Positions 44,235 to 54,021 of a stretch of 64,000 nt of DNA are shown here, piece after piece. Source of the stretch: Paenibacillus sp. 1011MAR3C5. Lineage in GTDB: Bacteria; Bacillota; Bacilli; Paenibacillales; Paenibacillaceae. The stretch covers positions 1 through 64,000 of the forward strand of contig NZ_QZCF01000013.1 in NCBI RefSeq assembly GCF_003591485.1. The letters run 5' to 3'. How positions within the stretch are numbered: the stretch's first letter is position 1; each line of letters starts with the position of its first letter. The notes below the pieces were generated by a model. That model saw only the letters and a program-made list of their open reading frames with translations. It was not told the origin of the DNA and made no database searches. The translations under genes and the position numbers were made by a program.

Positions 44235-45725
44235 CTACTCCTTTAGCACCGCGTCAATATAGATAGCCGGCTGCACTAGGGTCTGGCCCGCTTCCGATAC
44301 GAATCCGTACACCCATTCCGCCCCGAGCCCCATTGCAATCACGAGCACAAACAGGCCAGCCCCAGACCAGAGCTTCATCCGGTAATCCGACGCTCTTACC
44401 GGCACAGTCCCAGCTATAGCCATACGTTCCTTGCCCCAGAACGCCGCCATAAAGATGCGGATCAAGGAATACAGTACGACGAAGCTGGAGGCGACGGATA
44501 GCGCCGCAAGCACATAGTTCTCCGCCGCGAAGCCGCCGCGTATGATCATCAGCTTGCCGGCGAAGCCGCTGAGCGGCGGTATGCCTGCGATCGCCAGAGC
44601 GGTGACGAAGAACATCCAGCCGAGATAAGGATGACGCTTGATCAGCCCTCCCATCTCGGACAGCTTCTTCGTCCCTGCGGCCGCGATGATCATGCCGCCA
44701 AGCAGGAAGAGCAGTGCTTTGCCGATCATATCATGGAGCAGATAGAACACTGTCCCGTCCAGCGCATCCTTATTGGCAGAGACGAGACCGAATGCAATAA
44801 AGCCGACACTGATGACGACATTGTAATTCAGAATGCGCGGAATGTCCTTGTAAGCCAGTGCCCCGATTGCACCCAGCACCATTGTCGCCCCTGCCATCCA
44901 GCCGATCCATGTATGCGTAGTGGATGGATCGTGATAGAAGATGAGCGTAAAGGTGCGAAGCAGCGCATACAAACCAACCTTGGTGAGCAATGCAGCAAAG
45001 ATCGTGCGAATTGCGGCAGGCGGCGCGCCATAGGAGCCCGGAAGCCAGAAGAACAGGAACAATCCGGCCTTCAGTGCAAATACGATCATGAACAGCATAG
45101 CAATGACGTTCAGGATACCGCCTTGCCCCGCTTCTGCGACACGCACGGACAGATCAGCCATATTCAGCGCACCGGTTACACCGTACAGATACGCAACCGC
45201 GGCTACAAATAAGGCGGAGGACAGAATGTTAATCAGTATATATTTGAGCGATTCTCTTAATTGAAGCTTCGTGCCTCCAAGTACGATGAGCGCATAGGAG
45301 GAAATCAACATGACCTCGAAGCAGACGAACAGGTTGAAGATATCCCCCGTCAGGAACGAACCGCTGACACCCACCAGCAAGAATTGAAACAACGGATAAT
45401 AATAATGCTTCTCCCGCTCCTCTCCGATGCTTCGGAAGGAGTAGAACAGGCAGAACAAGCCGATGACCGCTGTTGCCAGAACGAGCAGCGCCGCAAGCAT
45501 ATCCGCTACAAATATAATGCCGTATGGAGGCGCCCAGCCGCCCATATACAGCGTCTGAATGCCCTCCGACTTTACCTGATAGAGAATGTAAGCGGCGACT
45601 GCCACATTCGCTATTCCGCTTATACCGCTAATCCAGCGTTGCAGCGGAATACGCCCTTTCAAGAAAACGAGGATGACTGCCGTCAGCAACGGGATGATGA
45701 GAGGAAGAACCAACGTATTATTCAT
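44235..45725 (-). CDS. mrpD: Mrp Na+/H+ antiporter subunit D
   Basis: 496 residues, about 14 membrane helices, with the proton-translocating NuoM/N-like core (FFWLPGSYGAPPAAIRTIFAALLTKVGLYALLR, Lys and Glu in helices). Homologous to complex I subunits. GAGAAGAATGA at the mrpC end gives an eight-base overlap with mrpC. Works with MrpA as the two proton-pathway subunits. Confidence 0.96.
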   Translation of the reverse strand: MNNTLVLPLIIPLLTAVILVFLKGRIPLQRWISGISGIANVAVAAYILYQVKSEGIQTLYMGGWAPPYGIIFVADMLAALLVLATAVIGLFCLFYSFRSIGEEREKHYYYPLFQFLLVGVSGSFLTGDIFNLFVCFEVMLISSYALIVLGGTKLQLRESLKYILINILSSALFVAAVAYLYGVTGALNMADLSVRVAEAGQGGILNVIAMLFMIVFALKAGLFLFFWLPGSYGAPPAAIRTIFAALLTKVGLYALLRTFTLIFYHDPSTTHTWIGWMAGATMVLGAIGALAYKDIPRILNYNVVISVGFIAFGLVSANKDALDGTVFYLLHDMIGKALLFLLGGMIIAAAGTKKLSEMGGLIKRHPYLGWMFFVTALAIAGIPPLSGFAGKLMIIRGGFAAENYVLAALSVASSFVVLYSLIRIFMAAFWGKERMAIAGTVPVRASDYRMKLWSGAGLFVLVIAMGLGAEWVYGFVSEAGQTLVQPAIYIDAVLKE

Positions 45726-46056
45726 TCTTCTCCCCCCTTAGCTGTTCCATATCATCTGTCCCAAGCTTTTGATAAGCTTTGTAAGCAAGCACGATGAAAA
45801 AAGAGGTAACGCCGAAGCTGATGACGATGGACGTCAATATGAGCGCCTGCGGCAATGGATCGACATACGACTCCGCATGCTCGCCAAGCAGCGGCGCTGA
45901 GCCTGTCTTAAGGCGCGACATTGTCAGCAGCAGCAGATGAACGCCATGCGTCAGGAAGGACGTGCCCAGAATGATGCGCAGCAGGCTTTTGGACAGAATC
46001 AGATAGACACCTACGGTGAATAACACGCCGATCGTCAAGGACATATACAGTTCCAT
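45718..46056 (-). CDS. mrpC: Mrp Na+/H+ antiporter subunit C
   Basis: 112 residues, NuoK-like, three membrane helices with ILGTSFLTHGVHLLLL and the conserved DPLPQALILTSIVISFG motif. The start directly follows the mrpAB stop. Normal length. Confidence 0.95.
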   Translation of the reverse strand: MELYMSLTIGVLFTVGVYLILSKSLLRIILGTSFLTHGVHLLLLTMSRLKTGSAPLLGEHAESYVDPLPQALILTSIVISFGVTSFFIVLAYKAYQKLGTDDMEQLRGEKNE

Positions 46057-48927
46057 CTATTGATCCCTCCCGATCGTAAAGATAATCGTCATGGCGACCC
46101 CGATAACCGTCAGATAGACACCAAGATCGAACAACGTCGCCGTTGCCAGCTCCAGCTCGCCAATGACCGGAAGATCGAAGTAATCAAAGGTATGGCTGAG
46201 GAATGGCGCGTCAAAGAAGAAAGAACCGATTCCCGTCAGCAAGGCGATAACAATACCAAGTGCAGTCAATCTCTGAAAATTAAGCGGTACAACTTTATCC
46301 ACCGATTTCATGCCGTACGCCATACCCAGCAGCAGCAGTGCAGCAGATGCCATCAAGGCTCCGATGAATCCGCCGCCGGGATGGTTATGTCCCATATAGA
46401 ACATGTACAGGGAAAACCCAAGAATAATCACAATCGCCAGCTTCGCCATCGTCTTCAAGATCATATCATTGCTCTTGAACCCGTTAAGCGGAAGGTTCTT
46501 CCCCGATTGCAACAACGAGCCCTCTATCCCATCCTCCTTCAGCTTTAGCATGATCATGGCATAGATGCCGAATGAGGCAATGCCAAGCACGACAATCTCC
46601 AGCATCGTATCGAAGCCGCGGAAGTCCACAAGGATGACATTGACGACGTTTTTGCCGCCCGCGAGCTTATAACTATTTTCCAGGAAATAATGAGAAATCG
46701 ATTCAAACGGCTTCGTACCGCTTGCGCTAAGAGCAACAAGCGTCATCACTACGCCTACCCCAAGCGCAATTATAAAGTTCCCGAGCTTGAATCGAAGCGA
46801 TACAAGCTCCTTCTTCAACTTCGGCAAGTGATAGAAGCATAGCAGGAACAAAGCTACCGAGACCGTCTCCACACTTAGCTGCGTCAACGCCAGATCCGGC
46901 GCTCTGAAGATAACGAAGAACAACGAGACGAGATACCCCACTGCCCCTGTCAAGATAATCGCCATCAACCGCGAATTGACGAACAACACAGCAATTGACG
47001 CGATAACGAGCGCGATCATGACCGCCGCTTCGTAGAAGCTCATATCTGCAAAGCTCGACATATCCAGCTGGAAGGCATCCTGCGTGAATAGAGTCAGGCC
47101 AATCGCCAGAATCAGAAAGGCAAAGATATAGATCAGGTAATGACGGATGGATCCCGTCATATATACCCTTGTAATGGCATGGGATACACGGTCGATCATA
47201 CGAAGGCCGCCGTCGTAGCTCCGGTTCAGGGTTGCTTTGGCGAATAAAGGCTGATTCAGCACAGCTGTCCGCTTATGAATAAAGAACAGGATGAGACCGA
47301 TTGCCACGACTCCAGCCGTCATGAACAGCTCCATCGTAAAGCCATGCCATAGGTCGATGGACACCAAGAACTGCTCACCCGGACCAAGCAGTCCTGGATG
47401 GACGGCAGCCATAGCCGGCTCGATAAGCGAATAGGATGCCAAATTCGGGAATAACCCGAATACGATAGCGAGTGTGGCTAGCACCACCGGCGATAGCAGC
47501 AGGCCAAGCGGCGCTTCATGCGGCTGCTTCTCCAGCTTATCGAACTGAGGCTTGCCACCGAACGTGCGGAAGACAATCAGCATGCTGTATACAAATGTGA
47601 AGATGCTGGCCACCCATGCGATAACCGGGAATAGCGTTCCCCATACATCCATGCCGTACAGGTCCATGTTTCGTATATTCAACACGGCGGTAAAGAACAT
47701 CTCCTTGCTGAGGAAACCATTGAACGGCGGAATGCCGGCCATAGAGAACGACCCTATCATCGCAATAGTGAAGGTGATCGGCATGACGGACATTAGTCCG
47801 CCAAGCTTGCGGATATCCCTCGTCCCCGTCTCATGATCGACAATGCCGACGACCATAAACAAAGCGCCCTTGAAAATGGCGTGATTCAGCAGGTGAAAAA
47901 CGGCGGCCATTGTCGCTTTGCTGAAGAACTCAGCTTGTGGCGTCCCTGCGTATAGAGCTGCTGCCGAGCCAAGACCGAATAAGCTCATGATCAGTCCCAG
48001 CTGACTGATCGTGGAGAAGGCCAGCATTGACTTTAGATCGACTTGCTTCAACGCGCGATATGAACCATAGACCAGCGTCAACAAGCCAAGTCCGGAGACC
48101 AGCCATAGCCATAACGCCTCTCCTGCGAAGATCGGGCTCATGCGCGCTACCAGATAGATACCCGCCTTCACCATCGTTGCAGAATGGAGATAAGCGCTGA
48201 CCGGTGTCGGCGCCTCCATCGCATCCGGCAGCCAGATATGGAAAGGAAATTGCGCTGATTTCGTAAACGCCCCGAGCAGAATCAGGAGCATCGCCGGAAT
48301 AAACAGATCATGTCCCGCAATCGCCGCGGCATCGCCAATCAGCTCCCGGATACTGAATGTACCGGACATCACGTACAGCAGCAGGAAGCCCGCGAACATC
48401 GCTAAACCGCCGAATACCGTAATAAGCAGCGACTTCAACGCCCCATAATTCGATTTCTCCCGCTCATGCCAGAAGGCAATCAACAGGAATGACGATATGC
48501 TCGTCAACTCCCAGAATCCGTACAGCACCATCAGATTGTCCGACAGCACAAGTCCTAGCATCGCCCCCATGAACAGCATCAAGCTGACATAGAAGCGAAC
48601 AAGCTTCTCCTTGTTCTTATTCAGATAGAAGATGGAATACAAGAGCACCAGAGATCCGATTCCCGTTATCAGGAGCGAGAACAGCAGCGACAGTCCGTCT
48701 GCATAGACATGTACATTCACGCCTAGTGACGGCATCCATGAGATCGTCCCCTCTTGGGGCCCCTGTTCCCGTATAACAGGAATGAGACTCAGCATATACG
48801 CGAACAGTACCGCCGGCACCGGCAGCATCAGCCATCCCACATGGACGCGCGGAAGCAGCTTGTGCAGAATAGGCGCGCCAATCGCGAATAGAAAAGGCAA
48901 AATAATGGCGAGATGAAGAATAACCAA
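46057..48927 (-). CDS. mrpA: fused Mrp antiporter subunits A and B
   Basis: 956 residues from a TTG at 48925-48927 with AGGAGG seven bases upstream; an ATG at 48954 would put that site inside the gene. Residues ~1-790 are MrpA: NuoL-like core with WELTSISSFLLIAFW, HSATMVKAGIYL and a C-terminal MrpB-like half of MrpA. From ~800 a complete MrpB follows (FKSNDMILKTMAKLAIVIIL, GHNHPGGGFIGALMASAALLL, LFDLGVYLTVIGVAMTIIF) with no separate start. A single mrpB gene is absent, so the A-B fusion replaces two genes. Confidence 0.94.
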   Translation of the reverse strand: MVILHLAIILPFLFAIGAPILHKLLPRVHVGWLMLPVPAVLFAYMLSLIPVIREQGPQEGTISWMPSLGVNVHVYADGLSLLFSLLITGIGSLVLLYSIFYLNKNKEKLVRFYVSLMLFMGAMLGLVLSDNLMVLYGFWELTSISSFLLIAFWHEREKSNYGALKSLLITVFGGLAMFAGFLLLYVMSGTFSIRELIGDAAAIAGHDLFIPAMLLILLGAFTKSAQFPFHIWLPDAMEAPTPVSAYLHSATMVKAGIYLVARMSPIFAGEALWLWLVSGLGLLTLVYGSYRALKQVDLKSMLAFSTISQLGLIMSLFGLGSAAALYAGTPQAEFFSKATMAAVFHLLNHAIFKGALFMVVGIVDHETGTRDIRKLGGLMSVMPITFTIAMIGSFSMAGIPPFNGFLSKEMFFTAVLNIRNMDLYGMDVWGTLFPVIAWVASIFTFVYSMLIVFRTFGGKPQFDKLEKQPHEAPLGLLLSPVVLATLAIVFGLFPNLASYSLIEPAMAAVHPGLLGPGEQFLVSIDLWHGFTMELFMTAGVVAIGLILFFIHKRTAVLNQPLFAKATLNRSYDGGLRMIDRVSHAITRVYMTGSIRHYLIYIFAFLILAIGLTLFTQDAFQLDMSSFADMSFYEAAVMIALVIASIAVLFVNSRLMAIILTGAVGYLVSLFFVIFRAPDLALTQLSVETVSVALFLLCFYHLPKLKKELVSLRFKLGNFIIALGVGVVMTLVALSASGTKPFESISHYFLENSYKLAGGKNVVNVILVDFRGFDTMLEIVVLGIASFGIYAMIMLKLKEDGIEGSLLQSGKNLPLNGFKSNDMILKTMAKLAIVIILGFSLYMFYMGHNHPGGGFIGALMASAALLLLGMAYGMKSVDKVVPLNFQRLTALGIVIALLTGIGSFFFDAPFLSHTFDYFDLPVIGELELATATLFDLGVYLTVIGVAMTIIFTIGRDQ

Positions 48928-49031
48928 GATGCAACCTCCTATTGTAGTATCCATAATTCAACAACAGTATTGCCCATCAGAAGGAAAACCAAGCCATACT
49001 GCCCAGCTTGATCACCATTTGGATCGGATAA

Positions 49032-49144
49032 CCCCAAAAAAACGCAAAAAGAGCCCGCTGTTGGCAGGCTCCTCCACTTCAAACCTATGAATGCTTACGC
49101 ACAAAATGTAAGTCAATTATAGCTTTCAGCCCATTCGTTGTCAA
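49032..49144 (-). promoter_or_regulatory. mrp operon promoter and leader with internal terminator
   Basis: -35 TTGACA (49139-49144), 17-bp spacer, -10 TATAAT (49116-49121) on the minus strand. About 45-60 bases into the transcript lies a terminator, GAGCCTGC-CAACA-GCGGGCTC then TTTTTGCGTTTTTTT (49032-49066), some 105 bp before the mrpAB ribosome-binding site. A terminator between promoter and gene implies attenuation by an RNA or protein sensor. Confidence 0.65.
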
Positions 49145-49218
49145 AAGAAATTACCAGCATCGGAATGAAATCAGCACCCCAAGGGGATTACTCATTATAA
49201 AAGGAGTGAGTAAAACCT

Positions 49219-49455
49219 GTGCTGAAAACCAAAATAACGTTATGTGCGATTCTGTCCTTGTCACTGATTGGCTTAAGCGCAATCGCACACCATCATATCA
49301 GAAAGGATCATGATTCCTATTCGATGCATCCTCCTGTACAAGAAGGTTCTTACAGAATCTACGATGATTACAACTCAAGCCGCGATGGAACGATCTATAC
49401 ACCCTATCAACCGAGAGAATACGTCCGAATCGTTAAGCGATCCGTTCCTCAATAA
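49219..49455 (+). CDS. small secreted or membrane-anchored protein
   Basis: 78 residues; GTG start with AAAGGAGTGAG eight bases upstream. Signal-like hydrophobic stretch (ITLCAILSLSLIGLSAIA) followed by a His-rich AHHHIRKDHD and a Tyr/Arg/Pro-rich tail (RIYDDYNSSRDGTIYTPYQP). No family recognised. It is read away from mrpA, and its -10/-35 region overlaps the upstream area of the mrp promoter. It precedes ktrA by 115 bp. Confidence 0.65.
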   Translation: MLKTKITLCAILSLSLIGLSAIAHHHIRKDHDSYSMHPPVQEGSYRIYDDYNSSRDGTIYTPYQPREYVRIVKRSVPQ

Positions 49456-49468
49456 GCTGAATTTGCCT

Positions 49469-49497
49469 TTGACAAAAGGAATGTTGTCTCCTATCAT
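49469..49497 (+). promoter_or_regulatory. promoter of ktrAB
   Basis: TTGACA (49469-49474), 17 bp, TATCAT (49492-49497), 73 bp before the ktrA start. No c-di-AMP (ydaO) riboswitch was recognisable in the short leader. Confidence 0.6.
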
Positions 49498-49569
49498 GAA
49501 ACACATCAAGCAAAATTACCAGCATCAGGCTCCTGCTTGAACCCACTATTGCCAGGATGTGATTCATTA

Positions 49570-50232
49570 ATGAAGAAACAATTTTTGGTCATTGGCTTGG
49601 GACGCTTCGGCTCCAGCCTGACACGCACGCTGATCGAGAACGGCCATGAAGTGCTGGCAGTTGATAAGAATGAGCACCTTGTGCAGGAGATGGCGTCTAC
49701 TGCGACCCACGCGCTCCAGGCCGACTGTACGGACGAGTCTGTGCTGCGCGAACTTGGCGCGAGCAACTTCACGCATGCCATTGTCGCAATCGGCGACGAC
49801 CTGCAGGCGAGCATTCTGACCACGCTGCTGCTGAAGGACCTTAAGGTGCCGAAGGTAACGGCCAAAGCCCGCAATGAAATGCACGGGAACGTGCTCAATA
49901 AGATCGGTGCGGATTATGTGATCTATCCTGAGCGAGATATGGGCATCCGGCTGGGTAATCAGCTCAGCTCCGACAACCTGATCGATTATATCGAGTTGTC
50001 GCCGGAATACAATCTGTCCGAGATCCTAGCCCCTCCTGCCATGAACGGTCTATCGCTGAAAGATCTGAACATTCGCGCCCGATACGGATGTACCATTATG
50101 GCCATCAAGACAGGTCAAAACATTAACGTATCGCCGAAAGCCGAAGATGCGATTCATACCGGAGATATCCTTCTCATTATTGGCAGCTATGATGATATAA
50201 GAGATTTGGAGAACGATTATGGACGCCCTTAG
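49570..50232 (+). CDS. ktrA: KtrA-type potassium channel regulatory subunit
   Basis: 220 residues from the ATG at 49570, where KKQFLVIGLGRFGSS begins the RCK-N domain (GxGxxG with Asp at VLAVDKNE binding NAD/ATP). The RCK-C (TrkA-C) domain spans ~135-220. KtrA/KtrC rings gate the membrane KtrB/KtrD subunit and, in Bacillales, bind c-di-AMP through RCK-C. The next gene overlaps by 14 bp and is that membrane partner. The KtrA versus KtrC assignment is not certain. Confidence 0.92.
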   Translation: MKKQFLVIGLGRFGSSLTRTLIENGHEVLAVDKNEHLVQEMASTATHALQADCTDESVLRELGASNFTHAIVAIGDDLQASILTTLLLKDLKVPKVTAKARNEMHGNVLNKIGADYVIYPERDMGIRLGNQLSSDNLIDYIELSPEYNLSEILAPPAMNGLSLKDLNIRARYGCTIMAIKTGQNINVSPKAEDAIHTGDILLIIGSYDDIRDLENDYGRP

Positions 50233-51607
50233 AACGAGGCGCAATGAATTGAGCTTTGTCGAGCGAACGATCAACCGGTTGAAGGGCAATATCAGTCCGC
50301 CTCAGTTGATAACGATTGTGTTCTTCTTCTTAATCTGTATCGGCACCGTGCTGCTGAGCATGCCCTTCTCTTCCAGTAACGGACAGTCTGTCGGTGTGCT
50401 TAATGCATTATTCACATCTGTCTCAGCCGTCTGTGTGAACGGTCTAGTCGTACTGGACACCGGCTCAGCCTTCTCTATCGCCGGACAAGTTATCATTATG
50501 ATTCTTATCCAGATTGGCGGCATCGGCTTCATGACCTTGGGCGTCATGGTAGCCATCCTGTTAGGCAAAAAAATAGGACTGAAGCATCGCCTCATTATCC
50601 AGCACTCTACACAAGCGACTTCTGCACAAGGACTGGTGCGGCTATCGTTGTATATGGTGCTAATTGTGTTTCTGTTCGAATCGATCGCGACTTTAATCTT
50701 GACGCTGCGCTGGGAGAACGAGATGGGACTTGCACACGCTGCCTATTACGCCTTGTTCCATTCGGTCTCCGCCTTCAATAATGCAGGCTTTGCGCTTTGG
50801 TCCGATGGACTAAGCCAGCATGTTGGCGATCCGATCGTCAACTTCATCATCATTACCTTGTTCGTCGTCGGCGGCCTTGGCTATATCGTGATCGTGGACA
50901 TATTCCGCAAGCGTTCCTGGCGCAAGCTGTCCTTGCATTCCAAGATCGTCATTCTGGCCACGGCCATCCTGTCCGTCATGGGATTCCTGCTCCTGTTTCT
51001 GCTGGAGAGCTGGAACAGCGCAACCTACGGGGAGCTGTCTTTCGGCGAGCGAATCATGGCTTCGATCTTCCAAAGCTTTACCCCGAGAAGCGCGGGGTTC
51101 AATACCGTTGATATCGGCAGCATGCTCGCTGTATCCCAGTTCCTGCTGATTATCCTCATGTTCATTGGGGCCGCCTCCGGCGGTACCGGCGGTGGCATCA
51201 AGATTAATACCGTAGTCGTCCTGCTGTTGGCTACGTTCAACACCTTCCGCGGGGGCGGGCAAATTCATGCGTTCAAGCGCAAGATATCGCAAGATACGGT
51301 CATGCGGGCGCTGGCTGTCGTGATTAGCTCGCTTGCCTGTGTACTCCTTGTCACACTGCTGCTGACGATTACGGAGGATATGCTGGAGGATCACTTCCTG
51401 GAGGTACTCTTCGAAGCAACCTCGGCCTTCAGTACAACTGGTCTTTCCATGGGGCTTACAGCCGAGCTATCACCAATTGGCAAAGTGATTGTCGCCATTA
51501 CGATGTTCATCGGCCGGCTTGGACCACTCACCCTTGCCTTCGCCTTATCGCAGAAGAAACAAACCTCCAAGATCGGATATCCAGAGGACCATATCTTGAT
51601 CGGATAA
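50219..51607 (+). CDS. ktrB: KtrB-type potassium uptake membrane subunit
   Basis: 462 residues, TrkH/KtrB family with four repeated M1-P-M2 units; selectivity-filter segments are visible as TSVSAVCVNGLVVLDTG, HSVSAFNNAGFALWSDG, TPRSAGFNTVDIG and EATSAFSTTGLSMGL. Imports K+ with Na+. Overlaps ktrA, so the two are made together. Neighbouring Mrp (Na+ export) and GdpP (c-di-AMP) suggest a salt-homeostasis cluster. A strong terminator follows. Confidence 0.95.
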   Translation: MDALRTRRNELSFVERTINRLKGNISPPQLITIVFFFLICIGTVLLSMPFSSSNGQSVGVLNALFTSVSAVCVNGLVVLDTGSAFSIAGQVIIMILIQIGGIGFMTLGVMVAILLGKKIGLKHRLIIQHSTQATSAQGLVRLSLYMVLIVFLFESIATLILTLRWENEMGLAHAAYYALFHSVSAFNNAGFALWSDGLSQHVGDPIVNFIIITLFVVGGLGYIVIVDIFRKRSWRKLSLHSKIVILATAILSVMGFLLLFLLESWNSATYGELSFGERIMASIFQSFTPRSAGFNTVDIGSMLAVSQFLLIILMFIGAASGGTGGGIKINTVVVLLLATFNTFRGGGQIHAFKRKISQDTVMRALAVVISSLACVLLVTLLLTITEDMLEDHFLEVLFEATSAFSTTGLSMGLTAELSPIGKVIVAITMFIGRLGPLTLAFALSQKKQTSKIGYPEDHILIG

Positions 51608-51627
51608 TCAGCCGATCACCTACAAGG

Positions 51628-51661
51628 AAGGCCCGCAACGACAAGCGTTGCGGGCCTTTAC
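51628..51661. terminator. bidirectional terminator
   Basis: AAGGCCCGCAACG-acaag-CGTTGCGGGCCTT perfect 13-bp stem between the convergent ktrB and sulP genes. Confidence 0.9.
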
Positions 51662-51671
51662 ATATCCTTCA

Positions 51672-53138
51672 TTAACTAGGTTTGTGCCATTGGTGTCCCG
51701 ATGGTTGGGATAATCCGATCTTATCCACCATCCGGCGGCTCTCTTCATTCAGTCCAAGGATGTCTACCGTCTTGCCCAACTGCTCATACTTGCCCACAAC
51801 CTTGGAAATTGCCGTCACTGCGGAATGATCCCATACATGGGAGTCAGAGAAGTCGATCGCAATACGATCGGGGTCGCCCTGCGGATCGAACAGATCCGCG
51901 AAGTGGCTCATCGTTCCGAAGAACATCTGCCCGCGAATATGGTACACCTTGCGTCCGCCCGCTTCCAACTCTGAGACCCCCTGTATACGTGCAATCCTCC
52001 AGCCGAAGATCAGCGCGCTCATGATCACGCCTACCATAACACCTCTGGCAAGATCATGCGTATACACGACGACTGCTACGGTCGTCACCATGACCAGCGT
52101 ATCGGACATTGGGATTTTCCTCATATCCAGAATAGATCGCCAGTCGAAGGTGCCGATGGATACCATAAACATAACCCCGACCAAAGCAGCCATCGGAATG
52201 ACCCGAACGACATCCCCCAGCACCATAATGAGGAACAGAAGCACAATGCCAGCGGTCAGCGTCGACAAGCGGCCCCTGCCGCCGGACTTCACATTAATAA
52301 CCGATTGGCCAATCATAGCGCATCCGGCCATGCCTCCGAAGAAACCCGTCACCGTATTGGCAATGCCCTGACCGCGTACTTCTTTATTTTTATCGCTTTT
52401 AGTATTCGTCGCTTCATCCAGAATAGTTGCGGTCATCAGCGACTCCAGCAGTCCTACTATCGCCAGCGTCATCGACACTGGGAAAATAATAGCGAGCGTG
52501 TCCCAATTAAGCAGGATATCCGGCACATGGAAGAGTGGCAACGAGCGTGTAATCTCGCCCATATCTCCTACCGTGTTCACCTGAATGCCGCCAAATACCG
52601 TTACGCAGGTCATCACGATAATCGCGACAAGCGCTGAAGGCACAGCCTTCGTAATGCGGGGCAGCCCGTAGATGATGAGCAGCGTGGCCGCAACTAATGC
52701 ATACATCACCCAAGTGGCTCCTTCGAATTGAACGAGCTGCGTCATAAAGATCAATATCGCCAGCGCATTCACAAAGCCGGTTACGACAGACTGCGGCACG
52801 AACGTAATGAATCGCCCCAGCTTGAGCGAGCCAATTATAAACTGCAGGATGCCCGTTAAGATTGTGGCGGCATACAGATACTCCAGTCCATGATCAGCAA
52901 CCAAAGTCACCATGAGAACCGCCATTGCCCCGGTAGCGGCGGATATCATGCCCGGGCGTCCTCCTACAATGGAGATGATAACCGCGATGCAGAATGAAGC
53001 ATGCAGTCCTACCATGGGATCAACGCCGGCAATAATCGAGAATGCGATAGCCTCCGGTATCAAAGCCAGCGCTACCGTAATCCCCGCCAGAACATCGCCT
53101 CGGATGTTGAAGAACCAGGTGTTTTTCAGTTTTGACAA
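51672..53138 (-). CDS. SulP family anion permease with STAS domain
   Basis: 488 residues. About eleven to fourteen membrane helices with ALIPEAIAFSIIAGVDP near the start, then a C-terminal STAS domain (~390-480, RIAIDFSDSHVWDHSAVTAI). Family members carry sulfate or, in the short BicA-like forms, bicarbonate with Na+; next to Na+ and K+ transporters the latter is plausible but unproven. The TTG start has AGGAGG 13 bases upstream, rather far, so the start could be a few codons off. Confidence 0.92.
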   Translation of the reverse strand: MSKLKNTWFFNIRGDVLAGITVALALIPEAIAFSIIAGVDPMVGLHASFCIAVIISIVGGRPGMISAATGAMAVLMVTLVADHGLEYLYAATILTGILQFIIGSLKLGRFITFVPQSVVTGFVNALAILIFMTQLVQFEGATWVMYALVAATLLIIYGLPRITKAVPSALVAIIVMTCVTVFGGIQVNTVGDMGEITRSLPLFHVPDILLNWDTLAIIFPVSMTLAIVGLLESLMTATILDEATNTKSDKNKEVRGQGIANTVTGFFGGMAGCAMIGQSVINVKSGGRGRLSTLTAGIVLLFLIMVLGDVVRVIPMAALVGVMFMVSIGTFDWRSILDMRKIPMSDTLVMVTTVAVVVYTHDLARGVMVGVIMSALIFGWRIARIQGVSELEAGGRKVYHIRGQMFFGTMSHFADLFDPQGDPDRIAIDFSDSHVWDHSAVTAISKVVGKYEQLGKTVDILGLNEESRRMVDKIGLSQPSGHQWHKPS

Positions 53139-53560
53139 TAAAATAAGAAATCCTCCTCTATGTTGTATATGGGTGACCTTCCACTCTCAGAAAGGTCGGG
53201 GCCGGTGGTCAACGTTACTTATTATACATAGAGTTGTTTCGTTATTCATCTTATTTCTTTCTTATGTAAGCGGATTAATGACTATATTTCTTAACTATCC
53301 TCTATTATGCTCCGCATTTCATTTCTCTTATATCGTCGGTTAACCACCCTATTCATCGTCTGCATCTCATTAGCAGCTCCCTTCCCTGCATAGCAAAAAA
53401 GAGCCCAAGGAATACCAACTTGATTAATTAAAGATAGTGTGTTTATTATATTAATAACTTCCTTTGCATTACATTAGATTTCCCAAGTATTGGGCTTCAC
53501 TCGCCGTTAATCTGAAGGAACCTTCCCCAAATATCTTATACATTAAAAGGAAGCGATAAT
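53139..53560. other. spacer without recognised features
   Basis: About 420 bp between sulP and the Lrp-type gene, AT-rich near 53410-53460 where promoters may lie. No gene or clear operator is supported. Confidence 0.35.
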
Positions 53561-54004
53561 GTGGATCAGATCGATAAAAACATCCTGTTTCATATGGAAA
53601 ACCAGGCCAGATTGTCCATGACCGAATTGGGAAAGTTGGTGGGACTATCACAGCCAGCCGTCACGGAACGCGTGAAACGACTGGAAGAAAGCGGTGTGAT
53701 CGAAGAGTACCGTACCGTTATTAATCCCCACAAAATAGGAAAACAAAGTACATCGTACCTGCTTTTTCGGACCAGAGAATGTAATGCTTTCCTTGATTTC
53801 TGCCGTTCTTCGCCCGAAGTTGTGGAGTGTTATCGCGTAAGCGGGGAACATAACTATTTATTAAAAGTCATGACTGACTCCATTGCGGACCTAGAAGCGT
53901 TTGGAGATCAGTGTGACAAATACGGGACCTACACTACACTTATCGCGATGTCTTCGCCTATTGCGCATAAAAACCTGATTGAAGGAACCAATCCCCTCAT
54001 TTAA
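53561..54004 (+). CDS. Lrp/AsnC family transcriptional regulator
   Basis: 147 residues: N-terminal HTH (MTELGKLVGLSQPAVTERVKRLEESGVI, ~18-45) and a C-terminal RAM/AsnC ligand domain (YLLKVMTDSIADLEAFGDQ). GTG start with AGGA nine bases upstream. Convergent with an MFS exporter gene; Lrp-type regulators often control amino-acid exporters, so the MFS gene is a candidate target (inference). A bidirectional terminator separates them. Confidence 0.92.
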   Translation: MDQIDKNILFHMENQARLSMTELGKLVGLSQPAVTERVKRLEESGVIEEYRTVINPHKIGKQSTSYLLFRTRECNAFLDFCRSSPEVVECYRVSGEHNYLLKVMTDSIADLEAFGDQCDKYGTYTTLIAMSSPIAHKNLIEGTNPLI

Positions 54005-54021
54005 GTATTACGTATTTATTC

